From Azospirillum oleiclasticum (lineage in GTDB: Bacteria; Pseudomonadota; Alphaproteobacteria; Azospirillales; Azospirillaceae): a DNA stretch of 40,193 nt. Positions 1 through 8,643 of the stretch are shown piece by piece. Every line of letters begins with the position of its first letter. Position 1 is the stretch's first letter. Location: contig NZ_JABFFR010000048.1 in assembly GCF_013423485.1 (NCBI RefSeq), forward strand, positions 1 through 40,193, given 5' to 3'. The position numbers and the translations under genes are program-made. A model generated the notes under the pieces. It made no database searches. It was given only the letters and a program-made list of their open reading frames with translations, and was not told the DNA's origin.

Positions 1-1
1 G

Positions 2-94
2 GCCGCCGCACTCGACGCCGGCCTGTCGCTGCCGGACGGGTTGCTGCGGGCGGCGGCGGCGGCGGGCATGCCGCCGGTGGAGGCGGTGGGGTAG
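2..94 (+). CDS. C-terminal end of an unidentified protein (partial)
   Basis: An open frame enters from the left edge and ends at TAG, giving only the last 30 residues. These are rich in Ala, Leu and Gly, with a run of five alanines, and end in PPVEAVG. Third codon positions are strongly G/C, as in the neighbouring genes, which favours real coding. It faces the next gene tail to tail with 23 bp between them. No family can be recognised from so short a tail. Confidence 0.35.
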   Translation, partial: AAALDAGLSLPDGLLRAAAAAGMPPVEAVG

Positions 95-117
95 CGGCCC
101 CTACCCCTCCCCTTTTC

Positions 118-822
118 TCAATGCACCTCGTCGGCCTCGCCGATGGCGCGGATCAGCGCCTCGGCGTTGAAGCCGGGGGCGGCCACGGCGTCGAGGATGA
201 CCTTCTCGCGGCGGGCCACCTTGGCGGCGGCCTCCACCACCTGGCGGGCGACGGCGTGCGGGATGACGACGGCACCGTGGCGGTCGGCGTGGATCAGGTC
301 GCCGTCGGCGACGGTCATGCCGTGCACGGTGACCGTTCCGCCGATCTGCTCGATGCCGGCCCAGGCGTGCGACGGGGCGAGGCAGCCGGCGAGGAGCTGG
401 AAGCCCGGCGCGCACATGTCGAGGTCGCGGATGCTGCCGTCGGTGACCACGCCCAGCGCCCCCAGCCCCTTGTGCACGGTGGTGTGCACCTCCCCCCAGA
501 AGGCGCCGTAGCCGGGCGGCTGGTCGAGGTCCTGGAGCACGACGACGCTGCCCGGCCCGGTCCGCTCCACATGGCGGTACCAGTCGTAGCGGCGGGCGCG
601 CAGCGTGGCCTTGTCGTCGCGCGGCGGGTGCATGGCGCGGATGGTGCCGGTGGCGGCGTAGCCCACCATGGGCTTGGCCTCCGGATACAGGCAGACGAAT
701 GGCTTGCTGGTGTAGCCGTAACCCCGCCGCTCCGGCACCAGCAGCTCCAGCGCGTTGCAGACAGTGGGGGTGTCGAGGGCGGCGAGCGCCGCCAACTCCC
801 CGGCGTTCAGGCGTTCGGTCAT
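118..822 (-). CDS. RraA-family aldolase-like protein (HMG/CHA aldolase fold)
   Basis: A 234-residue member of the RraA / 4-hydroxy-4-methyl-2-oxoglutarate aldolase family. Family members are either Mg2+-dependent pyruvate aldolases or RNase E inhibitors. The aldolase-type motifs are present: GE at residues 110-111, then DGSIRD at 128-133, whose Asp and Arg bind metal and substrate in aldolase members. The family signature VADGDLIHADRHGAVVIP lies at 171-188. It is the last gene of the minus-strand catabolic operon, 8 bp after the FGGY kinase. From that position I infer a cleavage step on a keto-acid-type intermediate rather than RNase regulation. The substrate is unknown. Confidence 0.85.
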   Translation of the reverse strand: MTERLNAGELAALAALDTPTVCNALELLVPERRGYGYTSKPFVCLYPEAKPMVGYAATGTIRAMHPPRDDKATLRARRYDWYRHVERTGPGSVVVLQDLDQPPGYGAFWGEVHTTVHKGLGALGVVTDGSIRDLDMCAPGFQLLAGCLAPSHAWAGIEQIGGTVTVHGMTVADGDLIHADRHGAVVIPHAVARQVVEAAAKVARREKVILDAVAAPGFNAEALIRAIGEADEVH

Positions 823-830
823 CGCGTTTC

Positions 831-2495
831 CTACCCGGCTTGGTGATTCATCAGATCACGATACGCCAACTGATCCGTGTGCATGCGATGGAAGACACGG
901 TACTTGGCGTCGTGGTAGGCGGCGACGGCGCCGCCCGCCGGCTCGATGACGCGGCCGGGGCGGGTCATGGCGGCCATCGCCTCCGGCACCGAGCCGTAGA
1001 GGCCGCCCGCCGCCGCCCCCTGGATGGCGGAGCCCAGCAGCACCGCTTCCGTCTCCTCGGCCAGCACCACGCGGCAGCCGGTGGCGTCGGCGTGTTCGCT
1101 GAGGAAGACCGGGTTCTTGGTGCCACCGCCGCAGGCGAACAGCGTGTCGATGCGGTAGCCCTGGGCGTTCAGGCTCTCCACGATGTGGCGGGTGCCGTAG
1201 GCGATGGCCTGCACCGTCGCCAGATAGAGCCGCGCCAGCTCCTCCACCGAATCCGACAGGGTCAGGCCACCGATGGCACCGCGGAGCGACGCGTCGGCGC
1301 GCGGCGAGCGGTTGCCGTGGAAATCGGGCAGCACATGCAGCTCGCGGGTCAGCGCCGCCGGGTGCGGTACCGCCTCCGCCACCGCCATATGGTGGAGCGT
1401 GGCGTTCAGCGCGTCGTACACCGTGCGCCCGGCACCCTCCGCCTCGGCCTCCGCCGCCAGGGCCGCGGCGCGGGCGTGGGAGAAGATCACGTGGTCGATC
1501 AGCGCGCCGGTGGCGGACTGGCCGCCCTCGCTCAGCCACAAGCCGGGCAGCATCGCCTCGGCGTAGGGCCCCCAGACGCCGGGCACGAAGCGCGGCTCGC
1601 GCGACACCGCCATGTGGCAGCTCGAGGTGCCGCCGATCAGCGCGAGGCGACTCTCCATCCCCGCGGCGTCCGGTGCGGCACCGTCCAGCGCCACCCCGAT
1701 CACGCCGATGCCGCCGGCGTGCGCGTCGATCATCGAGGTGGCGACCGGGGTGCCCACCGGCAGCCCCAGCTCCGCCGCGGCCCGCGCGTCGAGCCCCTGC
1801 CCCACCGCAAGGCCGAGCGGCAGCACCTCGGTGCCGATGCGCCGGAACCCCTCGTCGGCGAGGTCGCCCAACCCGATGGCGTGGAAGTAATCCGCGTCCC
1901 ACCGCCTCTCATGGCCGAGGTAGGTCCATTTGCAGACGGTGGAGCAGAGCGAGCGCGACAGCGCCCCCGTCGCCCGCCAGGTCAGGAAATCCGGCAGGTC
2001 GAAGACATGCGCCGCGCGTGCCCAGCTCTCCGGCAGGTTTTCCTTCAACCAAAGGAGCTTGGGCGTCTCCATCTCCGGCGAGATGCGGCCACCGACGTAG
2101 CGCAGCACCGCGTGCCCGCCGGCGTTGATGCGGTCGGCCTGGGCGATGGCGCGGTGATCCATCCAGACGATGACGTTCTGCGCGTCGTCTCCGGTCGGGC
2201 TGACGGTCACCGGGCGGCCACCGGCGTCCAGCACCACCAGCGAGCAGGTGGCGTCGAAGCCGATGCCGCGGACGGTCAGCTTGCCCGCCACCCGGCGCGC
2301 CTTCACCATCGCCTCGCGCACGCAGGCGACCACGGCGGCCCAGATGTCGTCGGAGGACTGCTCCACGAAATCCGCGGCGGGCCGCCACATCTCGATGGTG
2401 CGGGTGGCGGTGCCCAGCCGCCGTCCGGTCGCGTCGAAGACGCCGGCACGGGCGCTGCCCGTGCCGACGTCGATGCCGATCACCGCGTCCGTCAT
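831..2495 (-). CDS. FGGY-family pentulose kinase
   Basis: A 554-residue cytoplasmic sugar kinase that would phosphorylate a ketose with ATP. The N-terminal phosphate-binding loop GIDVGTGSARAG (7-18) and a WMDHRA motif near residue 111 are typical of FGGY pentulose/ribulose kinases. The C-terminal half carries the nucleotide-binding ACGGGTKNP segment. The length fits the pentulose-kinase subfamily (about 540-550) better than glycerol or xylulose kinases (about 500). The ATG lies 4 bp after the stop of the isomerase gene, so the two are translationally close and probably act in sequence. Ribulose is the most obvious substrate by family, but the true ketose cannot be fixed from sequence. Confidence 0.87.
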   Translation of the reverse strand: MTDAVIGIDVGTGSARAGVFDATGRRLGTATRTIEMWRPAADFVEQSSDDIWAAVVACVREAMVKARRVAGKLTVRGIGFDATCSLVVLDAGGRPVTVSPTGDDAQNVIVWMDHRAIAQADRINAGGHAVLRYVGGRISPEMETPKLLWLKENLPESWARAAHVFDLPDFLTWRATGALSRSLCSTVCKWTYLGHERRWDADYFHAIGLGDLADEGFRRIGTEVLPLGLAVGQGLDARAAAELGLPVGTPVATSMIDAHAGGIGVIGVALDGAAPDAAGMESRLALIGGTSSCHMAVSREPRFVPGVWGPYAEAMLPGLWLSEGGQSATGALIDHVIFSHARAAALAAEAEAEGAGRTVYDALNATLHHMAVAEAVPHPAALTRELHVLPDFHGNRSPRADASLRGAIGGLTLSDSVEELARLYLATVQAIAYGTRHIVESLNAQGYRIDTLFACGGGTKNPVFLSEHADATGCRVVLAEETEAVLLGSAIQGAAAGGLYGSVPEAMAAMTRPGRVIEPAGGAVAAYHDAKYRVFHRMHTDQLAYRDLMNHQAG

Positions 2496-2499
2496 GGCG

Positions 2500-4005
2500 T
2501 CACCGCCGGCCCAGCAGGCGGACCTTGAAGCCCAGCGACCGGCTCAGCGCCACCAGCTCGTCGTGGATGTCGCCATAGGCGACGGCGGCGTGGTTCGACA
2601 GGTAGTGGGCCATCAGCGTGTCGCGCCCGATGCCCAGGTCGATCGCCATGAAGGGCCATTCCGGTGTCGTGCCCTGCCACCACGCGTCGCGCAGGGCGGG
2701 GTCGAGCGTCACCACCTCGCCGCGGCCGATGTCCATCCACAGCTCGCCGCCCTTGAGGTAGGCGCGCGACCAGGTGACGGCACCGGGCAGGCTCTCGCCG
2801 GAGAAGGTGCCGCCGGGCACCGGGAAATAGCCCTTGGGCTGCCGGTGCGCGTGGACGCCGCGCAGCGTGTCCGGGTCGTGGTTGAAGGCGTAGGCGCCGC
2901 TGGAGCCGGAGTTCAGCAGCAGCCAGACGAAGCGCCCGTCCACCGTGTCGCCCCAGCGCACGTCGTGGAAGAACACCGCCTGGTGCAGCCCCTTGGCCTT
3001 CAGCAGCCGCTTCATCATCTCCATGGGCATGAGGTTGCCCTGGTCGGCCTCGGTGGAATCGATGATGACGTCGCCGTTGCCCTCCGGCCGGCAGGCGGAG
3101 TTGAGCAAGCCTTCGGCGAAGTCGGACGGCGGGCGCAGGCCGATCAGGCCGAGCTGGTACTGCCAGCCGACGCAATCCGCCTCGAACTCCGCCACCAGAT
3201 CGATGACGGCGAGATAGTCGCGGAGCTGCTCGCGCGTCGCCGTCTCGTCGTAGTCGCCGCCGTAATGGAAGGTGACGCCCTTCTCCTTGACGAAGGCGAG
3301 TGCGGCGTCGATGCGGCGGTCGGGGATGTCGCGGCCGCGGGCGATGATCCAGGCCTGATCGACCTTGTGCTCGGTGAAGCCGATGGGGTTGAGCAGGCGC
3401 GGGCCGAAATAGCCGTTGATCATGCCCATCGAGGTGTCGCCCAGCATCAGCGCCAGCACCCGGCGGCGGCGGATGCCCTCGGCAACCCCGTCGGCGAGCG
3501 CCTGCGCGTCCGCCCCCACGGTGGCGTCATAGGACAGCTCGTCCTCCGGCCAGTCGATGCGGCCGCTGTCGCACCACTGCTCCAGCCGCGCCATGAAGGC
3601 GTCGTCGGCGGTCCAGTCGTCGGCGTCCGTCCACACCCGGCTGTGGGCCCGGCCGACGCTTTCCAGGCAGGCGCTGGTGTTGAGCAGCCCGACCAGCCCC
3701 GGCCAGCGGCCGGAGAAGTTGCTGGCCATCAGCAGCGGGTTGTCCTTGCCGACCACGCCGTCGCAGGTGTGCGGGCCGTAGACCCAGTGGGCGTACATGC
3801 CGATCGTCGGGTCCTGCACCGGGCCCAGCTTGGCGATGGCCTCGTTCGGCTTGGTCAGGAAGCCGTCGACGCGGTAGTGGCGGCGGCCCAGACGGTCGAG
3901 CGCGCGTTCCATGCGGACCGTCGCCGCCTCCACCTCCGGCAGGGCCAGCTCGTTGGGCAGCGCCCGGTAGTCGCCGGGCCAGAAGATCGCGATGCGGTCG
4001 GACAT
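2500..4005 (-). CDS. L-fucose/L-arabinose isomerase-family protein
   Basis: A 501-residue protein resembling the L-fucose isomerase / L-arabinose isomerase superfamily, whose members interconvert aldoses and ketoses with a bound divalent metal. Seen in the sequence are an acidic segment DSTEADQGN (316-324), FFHDVRWGD (345-353) and a late NHAAVAYGDI (471-480). Family precedent places metal-ligand Glu, Asp and His in such segments, although I could not align individual residues with certainty. It lies between dctM (19 bp upstream) and the FGGY kinase (4 bp downstream). The inferred role is the first intracellular step, an aldose made into the ketose the kinase uses. It is shorter than E. coli FucI (about 590) and close to AraA length. 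Confidence 0.78.
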   Translation of the reverse strand: MSDRIAIFWPGDYRALPNELALPEVEAATVRMERALDRLGRRHYRVDGFLTKPNEAIAKLGPVQDPTIGMYAHWVYGPHTCDGVVGKDNPLLMASNFSGRWPGLVGLLNTSACLESVGRAHSRVWTDADDWTADDAFMARLEQWCDSGRIDWPEDELSYDATVGADAQALADGVAEGIRRRRVLALMLGDTSMGMINGYFGPRLLNPIGFTEHKVDQAWIIARGRDIPDRRIDAALAFVKEKGVTFHYGGDYDETATREQLRDYLAVIDLVAEFEADCVGWQYQLGLIGLRPPSDFAEGLLNSACRPEGNGDVIIDSTEADQGNLMPMEMMKRLLKAKGLHQAVFFHDVRWGDTVDGRFVWLLLNSGSSGAYAFNHDPDTLRGVHAHRQPKGYFPVPGGTFSGESLPGAVTWSRAYLKGGELWMDIGRGEVVTLDPALRDAWWQGTTPEWPFMAIDLGIGRDTLMAHYLSNHAAVAYGDIHDELVALSRSLGFKVRLLGRR

Positions 4006-4024
4006 GGTGTCACCTCGGTGGAAT

Positions 4025-5311
4025 TCAGTTGCCGAGCAGCAGCGCCGGCAACGCTGTGGTGAGGGGTGGGTAGAAGGTGATCGCCGCCAGCACGGCCAGC
4101 AGCGGGATCAGGTAGGGGACGATGGCCCGGCTCATCCGCTCGAAGCTGATGCCGGCCACCCGCGCGGTGACGAACAGCACCACCCCCACCGGCGGCGTGA
4201 TGGTGCCGATCATCAGGTTCAGCACGACGATCAGGCCGAACTGCACGGGGTCGATGCCCAGCGCGATCGCCGGCGGCACCAGGATCGGCACCAGGATCAG
4301 CATGGCGGCGATCGCCTCCATGAACAGACCGACCACCAGCAGCAGGACGTTGACGAGGAGCAGGAACAGGATGGGGTTGGCGACGTCGTGGGTGAGGATG
4401 CCGCCGACGAGCTGCGGGATGCGGCTGACCGACAGGCACCAGGCGAGCAGCGCCGCGGTCATCACCAGCGCCATCACCACCCCCGTCGTCTCCACCGTGT
4501 CGAGCACCAGCCGGGGCAGGTCGCGCAGGTCGAAGTCGCGGTAGACCCACAGCCCCAGCGCCAGCGCGTAGGCGGTGGCGACGGCCGACGCCTCGGTCGG
4601 GGTGAAGTAGCCGGTCATCATGCCGCCGAACAGGATCACCGGCGTCATCAGCGCGAAGAAGGCGCGGCGGAAGGCGGCCCAGAGCGCGCCCAGCCCCTCC
4701 CACGGGTGGCTCGGCATGTTGCGCCGGCGGGCGAGCGCCACGATCAGCAGCATGAGCGCCCCGCCCATCAGCAGGCCGGGGATGACGCCGCCCAGGAACA
4801 GCCCGCCGATCGAGGTGTCGGCCGACACGCCGTAGATGATCATCGGCAGGGACGGCGGGATGATCGGGCCGATGGTCGCGGACGCGGCGGTGATCGCCGC
4901 CGCCGTCTCCGCGTCGTAGCCCTCGTCCCGCATCGCCTTGATCTCGATGGTGCCGACGCCGCCGGCGTCGGCCACCGCCGAGCCCGACATGCCGGCGAAG
5001 ATGATGCTCGCCATGATGTTGGCGTGGCACATGCCGCCGCGCATCCAGCCCACCAGCGCCTTGGCGAAGCCGAAGATGCGCTCGGTGATGCCGGCCGAGT
5101 TCATGATGTTGCCCATCAGGATGAACAGCGGGGCCGCCACCAGCGGGAAGGAGTTGGCGGCCATCGCCACCCGCTGCGCCACCACCGAGGACGGGATGCC
5201 GTTGATGGCGACGAAGGCCGCCCCCGCCAGACCCATCGACGCGAAGATCGGCACCCCCAGGAACAGCGCCACGAACCAGACGCCAAGGATGGTCAGCATC
5301 AGCTCGGTCAT
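4025..5311 (-). CDS. dctM: TRAP transporter large permease (DctM), first system
   Basis: A 428-residue inner-membrane subunit that carries substrate using an ion gradient. Hydrophobic helices run the whole length. The family's PIIPPSLPMIIYGV-type segment and the repeated element ITPPVGVVLFV near the C-terminus are visible. I set the start at MTELMLTILGV because its ATG overlaps the stop of dctQ by 4 bp (ATGA) and the protein then begins at the usual first helix. A longer upstream reading runs antiparallel-style through dctQ and is rejected. It works with the DctQ and DctP encoded just upstream. Confidence 0.93.
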   Translation of the reverse strand: MTELMLTILGVWFVALFLGVPIFASMGLAGAAFVAINGIPSSVVAQRVAMAANSFPLVAAPLFILMGNIMNSAGITERIFGFAKALVGWMRGGMCHANIMASIIFAGMSGSAVADAGGVGTIEIKAMRDEGYDAETAAAITAASATIGPIIPPSLPMIIYGVSADTSIGGLFLGGVIPGLLMGGALMLLIVALARRRNMPSHPWEGLGALWAAFRRAFFALMTPVILFGGMMTGYFTPTEASAVATAYALALGLWVYRDFDLRDLPRLVLDTVETTGVVMALVMTAALLAWCLSVSRIPQLVGGILTHDVANPILFLLLVNVLLLVVGLFMEAIAAMLILVPILVPPAIALGIDPVQFGLIVVLNLMIGTITPPVGVVLFVTARVAGISFERMSRAIVPYLIPLLAVLAAITFYPPLTTALPALLLGN

Positions 5312-5802
5312 GGCCGCAAGCTCCCGGCGCGGAAGGCCAGCACGCTGGCCGCCATGCGGCGCAGCGTCTCCAGCGCCAGCAGCAGGGCCGCCACCGGCAC
5401 CGCCGCGTAGACGACGGCGAAGGGGAAGAACAGCGTGACCGTCTCGATGTCCAGGTTGCGCTCGACCAGCGTCAGCCCGTTGCGCGCCAGCACGGCCGCC
5501 AGCACCAGCACCCCCGCCCCGGCCGCCAGCTCGAAGCCGAGGCGCACCGGCGCCGGCAGCAGCGCCACGATGTTGCCGATGGCGATGTGGCTGCCGCGGC
5601 GCATCGCCACCGCCCAGCCGAGCAGCGCGATCCACACGAACAGGTAGCGGGTCAGCTCGTCGCCCCACACCAGCGGCTCGCCGAAGGCGCGGGTGACGAC
5701 CGACGCCAGGACCAGCGCGAACATCATCAGGAACAGGGTCACCGCAAGCCCGTCCACCACGCGCTCCACGGCGCGCAGGACGGCCGGCACAGGTTCAGCC
5801 AT
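5308..5802 (-). CDS. dctQ: TRAP transporter small permease (DctQ), first system
   Basis: A 164-residue membrane protein with four predicted hydrophobic helices, the standard layout of DctQ. It bridges the DctP binding protein and the DctM carrier. The start MAEPVPAVLRAV is chosen because upstream codons translate the repeat region and have no family likeness. Residues near 47-68 (WGDELTRYLFVWIALLG) match the conserved W-x-E-E/D-x-x-R-Y-x-F-x-W pattern of DctQ. It overlaps dctM by 4 bp. The gene is separated from dctP by a 172-bp gap filled by an inverted repeat that may lower its expression relative to dctP. Confidence 0.92.
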   Translation of the reverse strand: MAEPVPAVLRAVERVVDGLAVTLFLMMFALVLASVVTRAFGEPLVWGDELTRYLFVWIALLGWAVAMRRGSHIAIGNIVALLPAPVRLGFELAAGAGVLVLAAVLARNGLTLVERNLDIETVTLFFPFAVVYAAVPVAALLLALETLRRMAASVLAFRAGSLRP

Positions 5803-5821
5803 GGTGGTGCTTTCCGAATGA

Positions 5822-5970
5822 TCCCTCGCCCGCCTCCGGCGGGAGAGGGAAGGGGCCCGCGCGAAGCGTGGGAAGGGTGAGGGCTCGGATTGCCGGTCAG
5901 ACCTGGCCCTCACCCTCCCGCTTCGCGGGCCCCACCCTCTCCCGCCGGAGGCGGGAGAGGGTGTTGGTGA
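5822..5970. repeat. BIME/REP-like inverted repeat between dctP and dctQ
   Basis: Two copies of a roughly 60-bp GC-rich unit face each other around position 5896. Each unit contains its own short palindrome (CCCGCCTCCGGCGGG) followed by a GGGAGAGGG-type block and a GGGTGAGGG block. By eye the two arms are about 85% identical. Units of this type are common extragenic palindromes in proteobacterial genomes. As RNA in the dctP-dctQ message the pair would fold into a large stem-loop, which could protect the dctP part from 3' decay or attenuate dctQM. That role is inference. Confidence 0.8.
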
Positions 5971-5974
5971 GAGA

Positions 5975-6961
5975 TCACTCCGCCGCGCGGATCTTCTCGA
6001 AGGTGCCCGCACCCCATTTGGCCTCGAACTTCTTCGGCAGGGCGGCCAGCACGGGCGCGCGGAAGCTCTCCACGTCGGGTTCGGTGATGGTGACGCCGGC
6101 CTTGGCGAAGGTCTCCAGCAGGTCCTTCTCCTGCTTGGCGACCTGTTCGTCCTGCCATGTGATCGCGTTGGTGACCGCGGTCTGGATCGCCGCGCGGTCG
6201 TCGGGCTTCAGGCCCTTCCAGAACTCCTCGTTCACCACCACGAGGCGGGGGGTGATGATGTGGCCGGTCAGGACGATGTGCTTCAGGACCTCGTCGAACT
6301 TGCCGGCGCGGATGGTGGGAAGCGGGTTCTCCTGGCCATCGACCACCCCCTGCTTGAGGGCGAGGTACAGCTCCCCGAAATTCATGGGCGTGGGCTTGGC
6401 GCCCCACGCCTCGACCATCGCGCGGAACACGTCGTTCTCCGGCACGCGCAGCTTCAGGCCGGCGACGTCGGCCACCGTCTTGACGGGGCGCGTGGTGGTG
6501 GTGAGCTGGCGGGTGCCGTAATAGGTCCAGCCGAGGATGCGCATGCCGCGCTTGGACACGAGCTGGTCGTTGAAGCCCTGCCCCACCGGGCCGTTCAGCA
6601 CCTTCTGCAGATGCGCCGCGTCGCGCCAGATGTAGGGCGCCTCGACGACGGAGATGGAGGGCACCCACTGGCCGAAATTGGCGGCACCCTCGGTGACGAT
6701 GTGCTGCACGCCGTTGGCGACCGATTCGATCATGTCGCGCGAGCCGCCGAGCTGGCCGTCGGGGAAGCCCTGGACGGCGATGCGCCCGCCGGTCTTCTCC
6801 GACACCTCCTTGGCCACCCGCTCGATCATCTGGGCGGCGGGGTGGGAGCCGGCGATCACGTCGCCCCAGCGGATGGTGACCTCCGCGGCGACCCCGGCAC
6901 CCGGAAGCGCGGCCGTGAGGACGGCCGCGGCGAACGCACCCAAGAGCATCCTGGTCTTCAT
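5975..6961 (-). CDS. dctP: TRAP transporter periplasmic solute-binding protein (DctP), first system
   Basis: A 328-residue binding protein with a Sec-type signal peptide (about residues 1-26, ending ...GAGVAA). It captures the substrate in the periplasm and hands it to DctQM. The family's carboxylate-gripping Arg lies in GLKLRVP (Arg172), followed by the conserved segment PTPMNFGELYLALKQGVVDG, so an acidic substrate is likely. The gene is 39 bp after gntR, which suggests cotranscription. It differs clearly from the second DctP of this window, so the two systems probably have different substrates. Confidence 0.93.
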   Translation of the reverse strand: MKTRMLLGAFAAAVLTAALPGAGVAAEVTIRWGDVIAGSHPAAQMIERVAKEVSEKTGGRIAVQGFPDGQLGGSRDMIESVANGVQHIVTEGAANFGQWVPSISVVEAPYIWRDAAHLQKVLNGPVGQGFNDQLVSKRGMRILGWTYYGTRQLTTTTRPVKTVADVAGLKLRVPENDVFRAMVEAWGAKPTPMNFGELYLALKQGVVDGQENPLPTIRAGKFDEVLKHIVLTGHIITPRLVVVNEEFWKGLKPDDRAAIQTAVTNAITWQDEQVAKQEKDLLETFAKAGVTITEPDVESFRAPVLAALPKKFEAKWGAGTFEKIRAAE

Positions 6962-7000
6962 TTCACTCCCCTTCGTCGTCTTATTGATGGGCGCCGGGGC

Positions 7001-7639
7001 TTACAGCCCCATGGCGCGGTTGCGCGCGTTGGTGATGTGCTGGGCGAGCAGACGGGTGGCGGCCTCGACATCGCGCGCCTCCATGGCGCGGACGATGCCC
7101 AGGTGATCCTCCATCACCGGCCGCAGCAGCATGTCGGACAGCGCCGTCGCCTCCTGCCGGATCAGGCGCATCTTGATGGAGTTGACGCGGTAGGCGCTGG
7201 AGATGATCTGGTTGCCCAGCGCGTCGATGATGGTGTCGTGCAGGTCCCAGTCCACCGCCTGGGCGCGGGCGACGAGTTCCTCGTCGACACCGCGCTCGGA
7301 CGCCTCCAGAACCTCCTCGTGATTGCGGCGGAGCCGCGCGATCTCCGCGTCGTCCGCCGTCTCCACGAAGACCGCCATCGCCTCCCGCTCCAGGAAGAGG
7401 CGGAACTGGAAGGCGTTGCGGACCAGGGTCAGATCGACATGCGCCACCTGCATGCCGCGCTGCGGAACGGTCACGATCAGCCCATCCACCTCCAGCCGCG
7501 GGATCAGCTCGCGGATGGCGCCGAGCGGCATGCCGGTGATGGCGACCAACTCCCGCTGGGTCACGAACTGGCCCGGCCGGATCTCGCGCTTCAGCAGATG
7601 CTCGGTGAACTTCTCGTAGGCCTGTTCACGCAGCTTCAT
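7001..7639 (-). CDS. GntR-family transcriptional regulator with FCD domain
   Basis: A 212-residue FadR-subfamily regulator. Residues 1-65 form a winged helix-turn-helix (recognition region around MPLGAIRELIPRLEVDGL, 37-54). Residues 72-205 form an all-helical FCD ligand domain with His134, His179 and His201 at the spacing of the usual metal site. Ligands of this group are typically carboxylates such as sugar acids. The ATG at 7639 follows GGGAGGACGGGT, a good ribosome binding site. It sits inside the operon it probably controls, 32 bp after the DapA-like gene. The divergent region at 8563-8813 is the likely operator area. Confidence 0.9.
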   Translation of the reverse strand: MKLREQAYEKFTEHLLKREIRPGQFVTQRELVAITGMPLGAIRELIPRLEVDGLIVTVPQRGMQVAHVDLTLVRNAFQFRLFLEREAMAVFVETADDAEIARLRRNHEEVLEASERGVDEELVARAQAVDWDLHDTIIDALGNQIISSAYRVNSIKMRLIRQEATALSDMLLRPVMEDHLGIVRAMEARDVEAATRLLAQHITNARNRAMGL

Positions 7640-7671
7640 ACCCGTCCTCCCTTCGCGGATGCCGGGCGTGG

Positions 7672-8562
7672 TCAGGCGGCCTGCCGCTCGTACAGACGGT
7701 TCCACCGGTCGATCAACGCCGCGGCGTCGGCCGCCGGCAGCGCCTCCAGCGGCAGGCGCGGGGCGGCCCAGGCGGCGTCGCCCTTGACGTGCGCGACCAG
7801 CGCCTTCACCGCCGGCGTCACCGGGTAGGATATCACGACGTCCACCGATTCCGACAGGGCGGGGTCCTCGCGGCCGGTGCGGACCACGGCGGAGATGCGC
7901 TCCGGCACGAGGTTGTTGAGACCGGAGATGGTGCCCACCGCACCCTTGCGGACCATGCCGGCCAGATGCCCCTCGTGCCCCACCATCACCGGGGTGTTGG
8001 AGACGGCCAGGAAGCGTTCGGTCGTCGGGATGTCGCAGGAGCTGTCCTTGACCGCGGCGATCACGTCGCCGAAGCGGCGCTTCAGGGCCGCCACCATCTC
8101 CGGCGTCACGTGCACGCCGGCCACCGACGGGATGTTGTAGGGGATGATGCCGCGGGCGCGCTCGCCCAAGCCCTCGATCACCGTCTCGAACCAGCGCAGG
8201 ACCGCGGATTCCGACACCGAGCGGAAGTAGAAGGGCGGCGGCAGCAGCGCGCCGGCCAGCCCGGCGTCGAGCGCGCGGGCGATGTCGGTCACCGCGGCGT
8301 CCACCGAGGTGACGTTGATGCCGAGCACCACGCGGTCCTTCGGCACGCCGGCGGCGAGCAGCGCCCCGACCGCGACCCACTTCTCCGCCGAGGAGGCGGA
8401 CGACCCCTCCCCCGTCGTGCCGAAGGGCACGACGCCGTCCAGCCCGCGGCCCAGCAGCTCGATGGCGTGCGCGGCCATGCGATCGTGGTCGATCGCACCA
8501 TCGGCGGTGAAGGGCGTCACCAGCGCGGCCATGGCGGCATGGCCGCCCCATTCCTTGATCAC
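7672..8562 (-). CDS. DapA/NAL-superfamily 2-keto acid aldolase or dehydratase
   Basis: A 296-residue class I aldolase-fold protein of the dihydrodipicolinate synthase / N-acetylneuraminate lyase superfamily. The GTTGEG pocket (48-53), Tyr142 (in YNIP) and the Schiff-base Lys172 (VKDSS) are all in place, so it should be catalytically active. The start is GTG at 8562, with GGGAGGAGAGACC just upstream. An in-frame ATG farther out would translate the tandem repeats and was rejected. It is the first gene of the minus-strand operon. With GntR and TRAP neighbours, a sugar-acid role (keto-deoxy acid cleavage or dehydration) is more likely than lysine synthesis, but the substrate is not determined. 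Confidence 0.88.
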   Translation of the reverse strand: MIKEWGGHAAMAALVTPFTADGAIDHDRMAAHAIELLGRGLDGVVPFGTTGEGSSASSAEKWVAVGALLAAGVPKDRVVLGINVTSVDAAVTDIARALDAGLAGALLPPPFYFRSVSESAVLRWFETVIEGLGERARGIIPYNIPSVAGVHVTPEMVAALKRRFGDVIAAVKDSSCDIPTTERFLAVSNTPVMVGHEGHLAGMVRKGAVGTISGLNNLVPERISAVVRTGREDPALSESVDVVISYPVTPAVKALVAHVKGDAAWAAPRLPLEALPAADAAALIDRWNRLYERQAA

Positions 8563-8573
8563 GGTCTCTCCTC

Positions 8574-8643
8574 CCAAGGGCGGCCGGAGCCGCCCGGTAT
8601 TCCACAGGCCAAGGGCGGCCGGAGCCACCCGATATCCGACAGG
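8574..8643. repeat. Two tandem 35-bp direct repeats in the divergent control region
   Basis: Positions 8574-8608 and 8609-8643 are exactly adjacent copies of a 35-bp unit, identical at 31 of 35 positions. Each unit begins CCAAGGGCGGCCGGAGCC and ends in ACAGG. Each contains an inverted motif GGGCGG-N6-CCGCCC (the second copy has CCACCC). They lie between the GTG start of the DapA-like gene and its inferred promoter, that is, in the leader of the minus-strand operon. Operator, RNA structural element and recent duplication are all possible. Confidence 0.75.

Noticed and set aside
4025..5668. A fused-looking 547-codon frame containing dctM
   Set aside because: The first 119 codons lie out of frame over dctQ; the ATGA overlap fixes the real dctM start.
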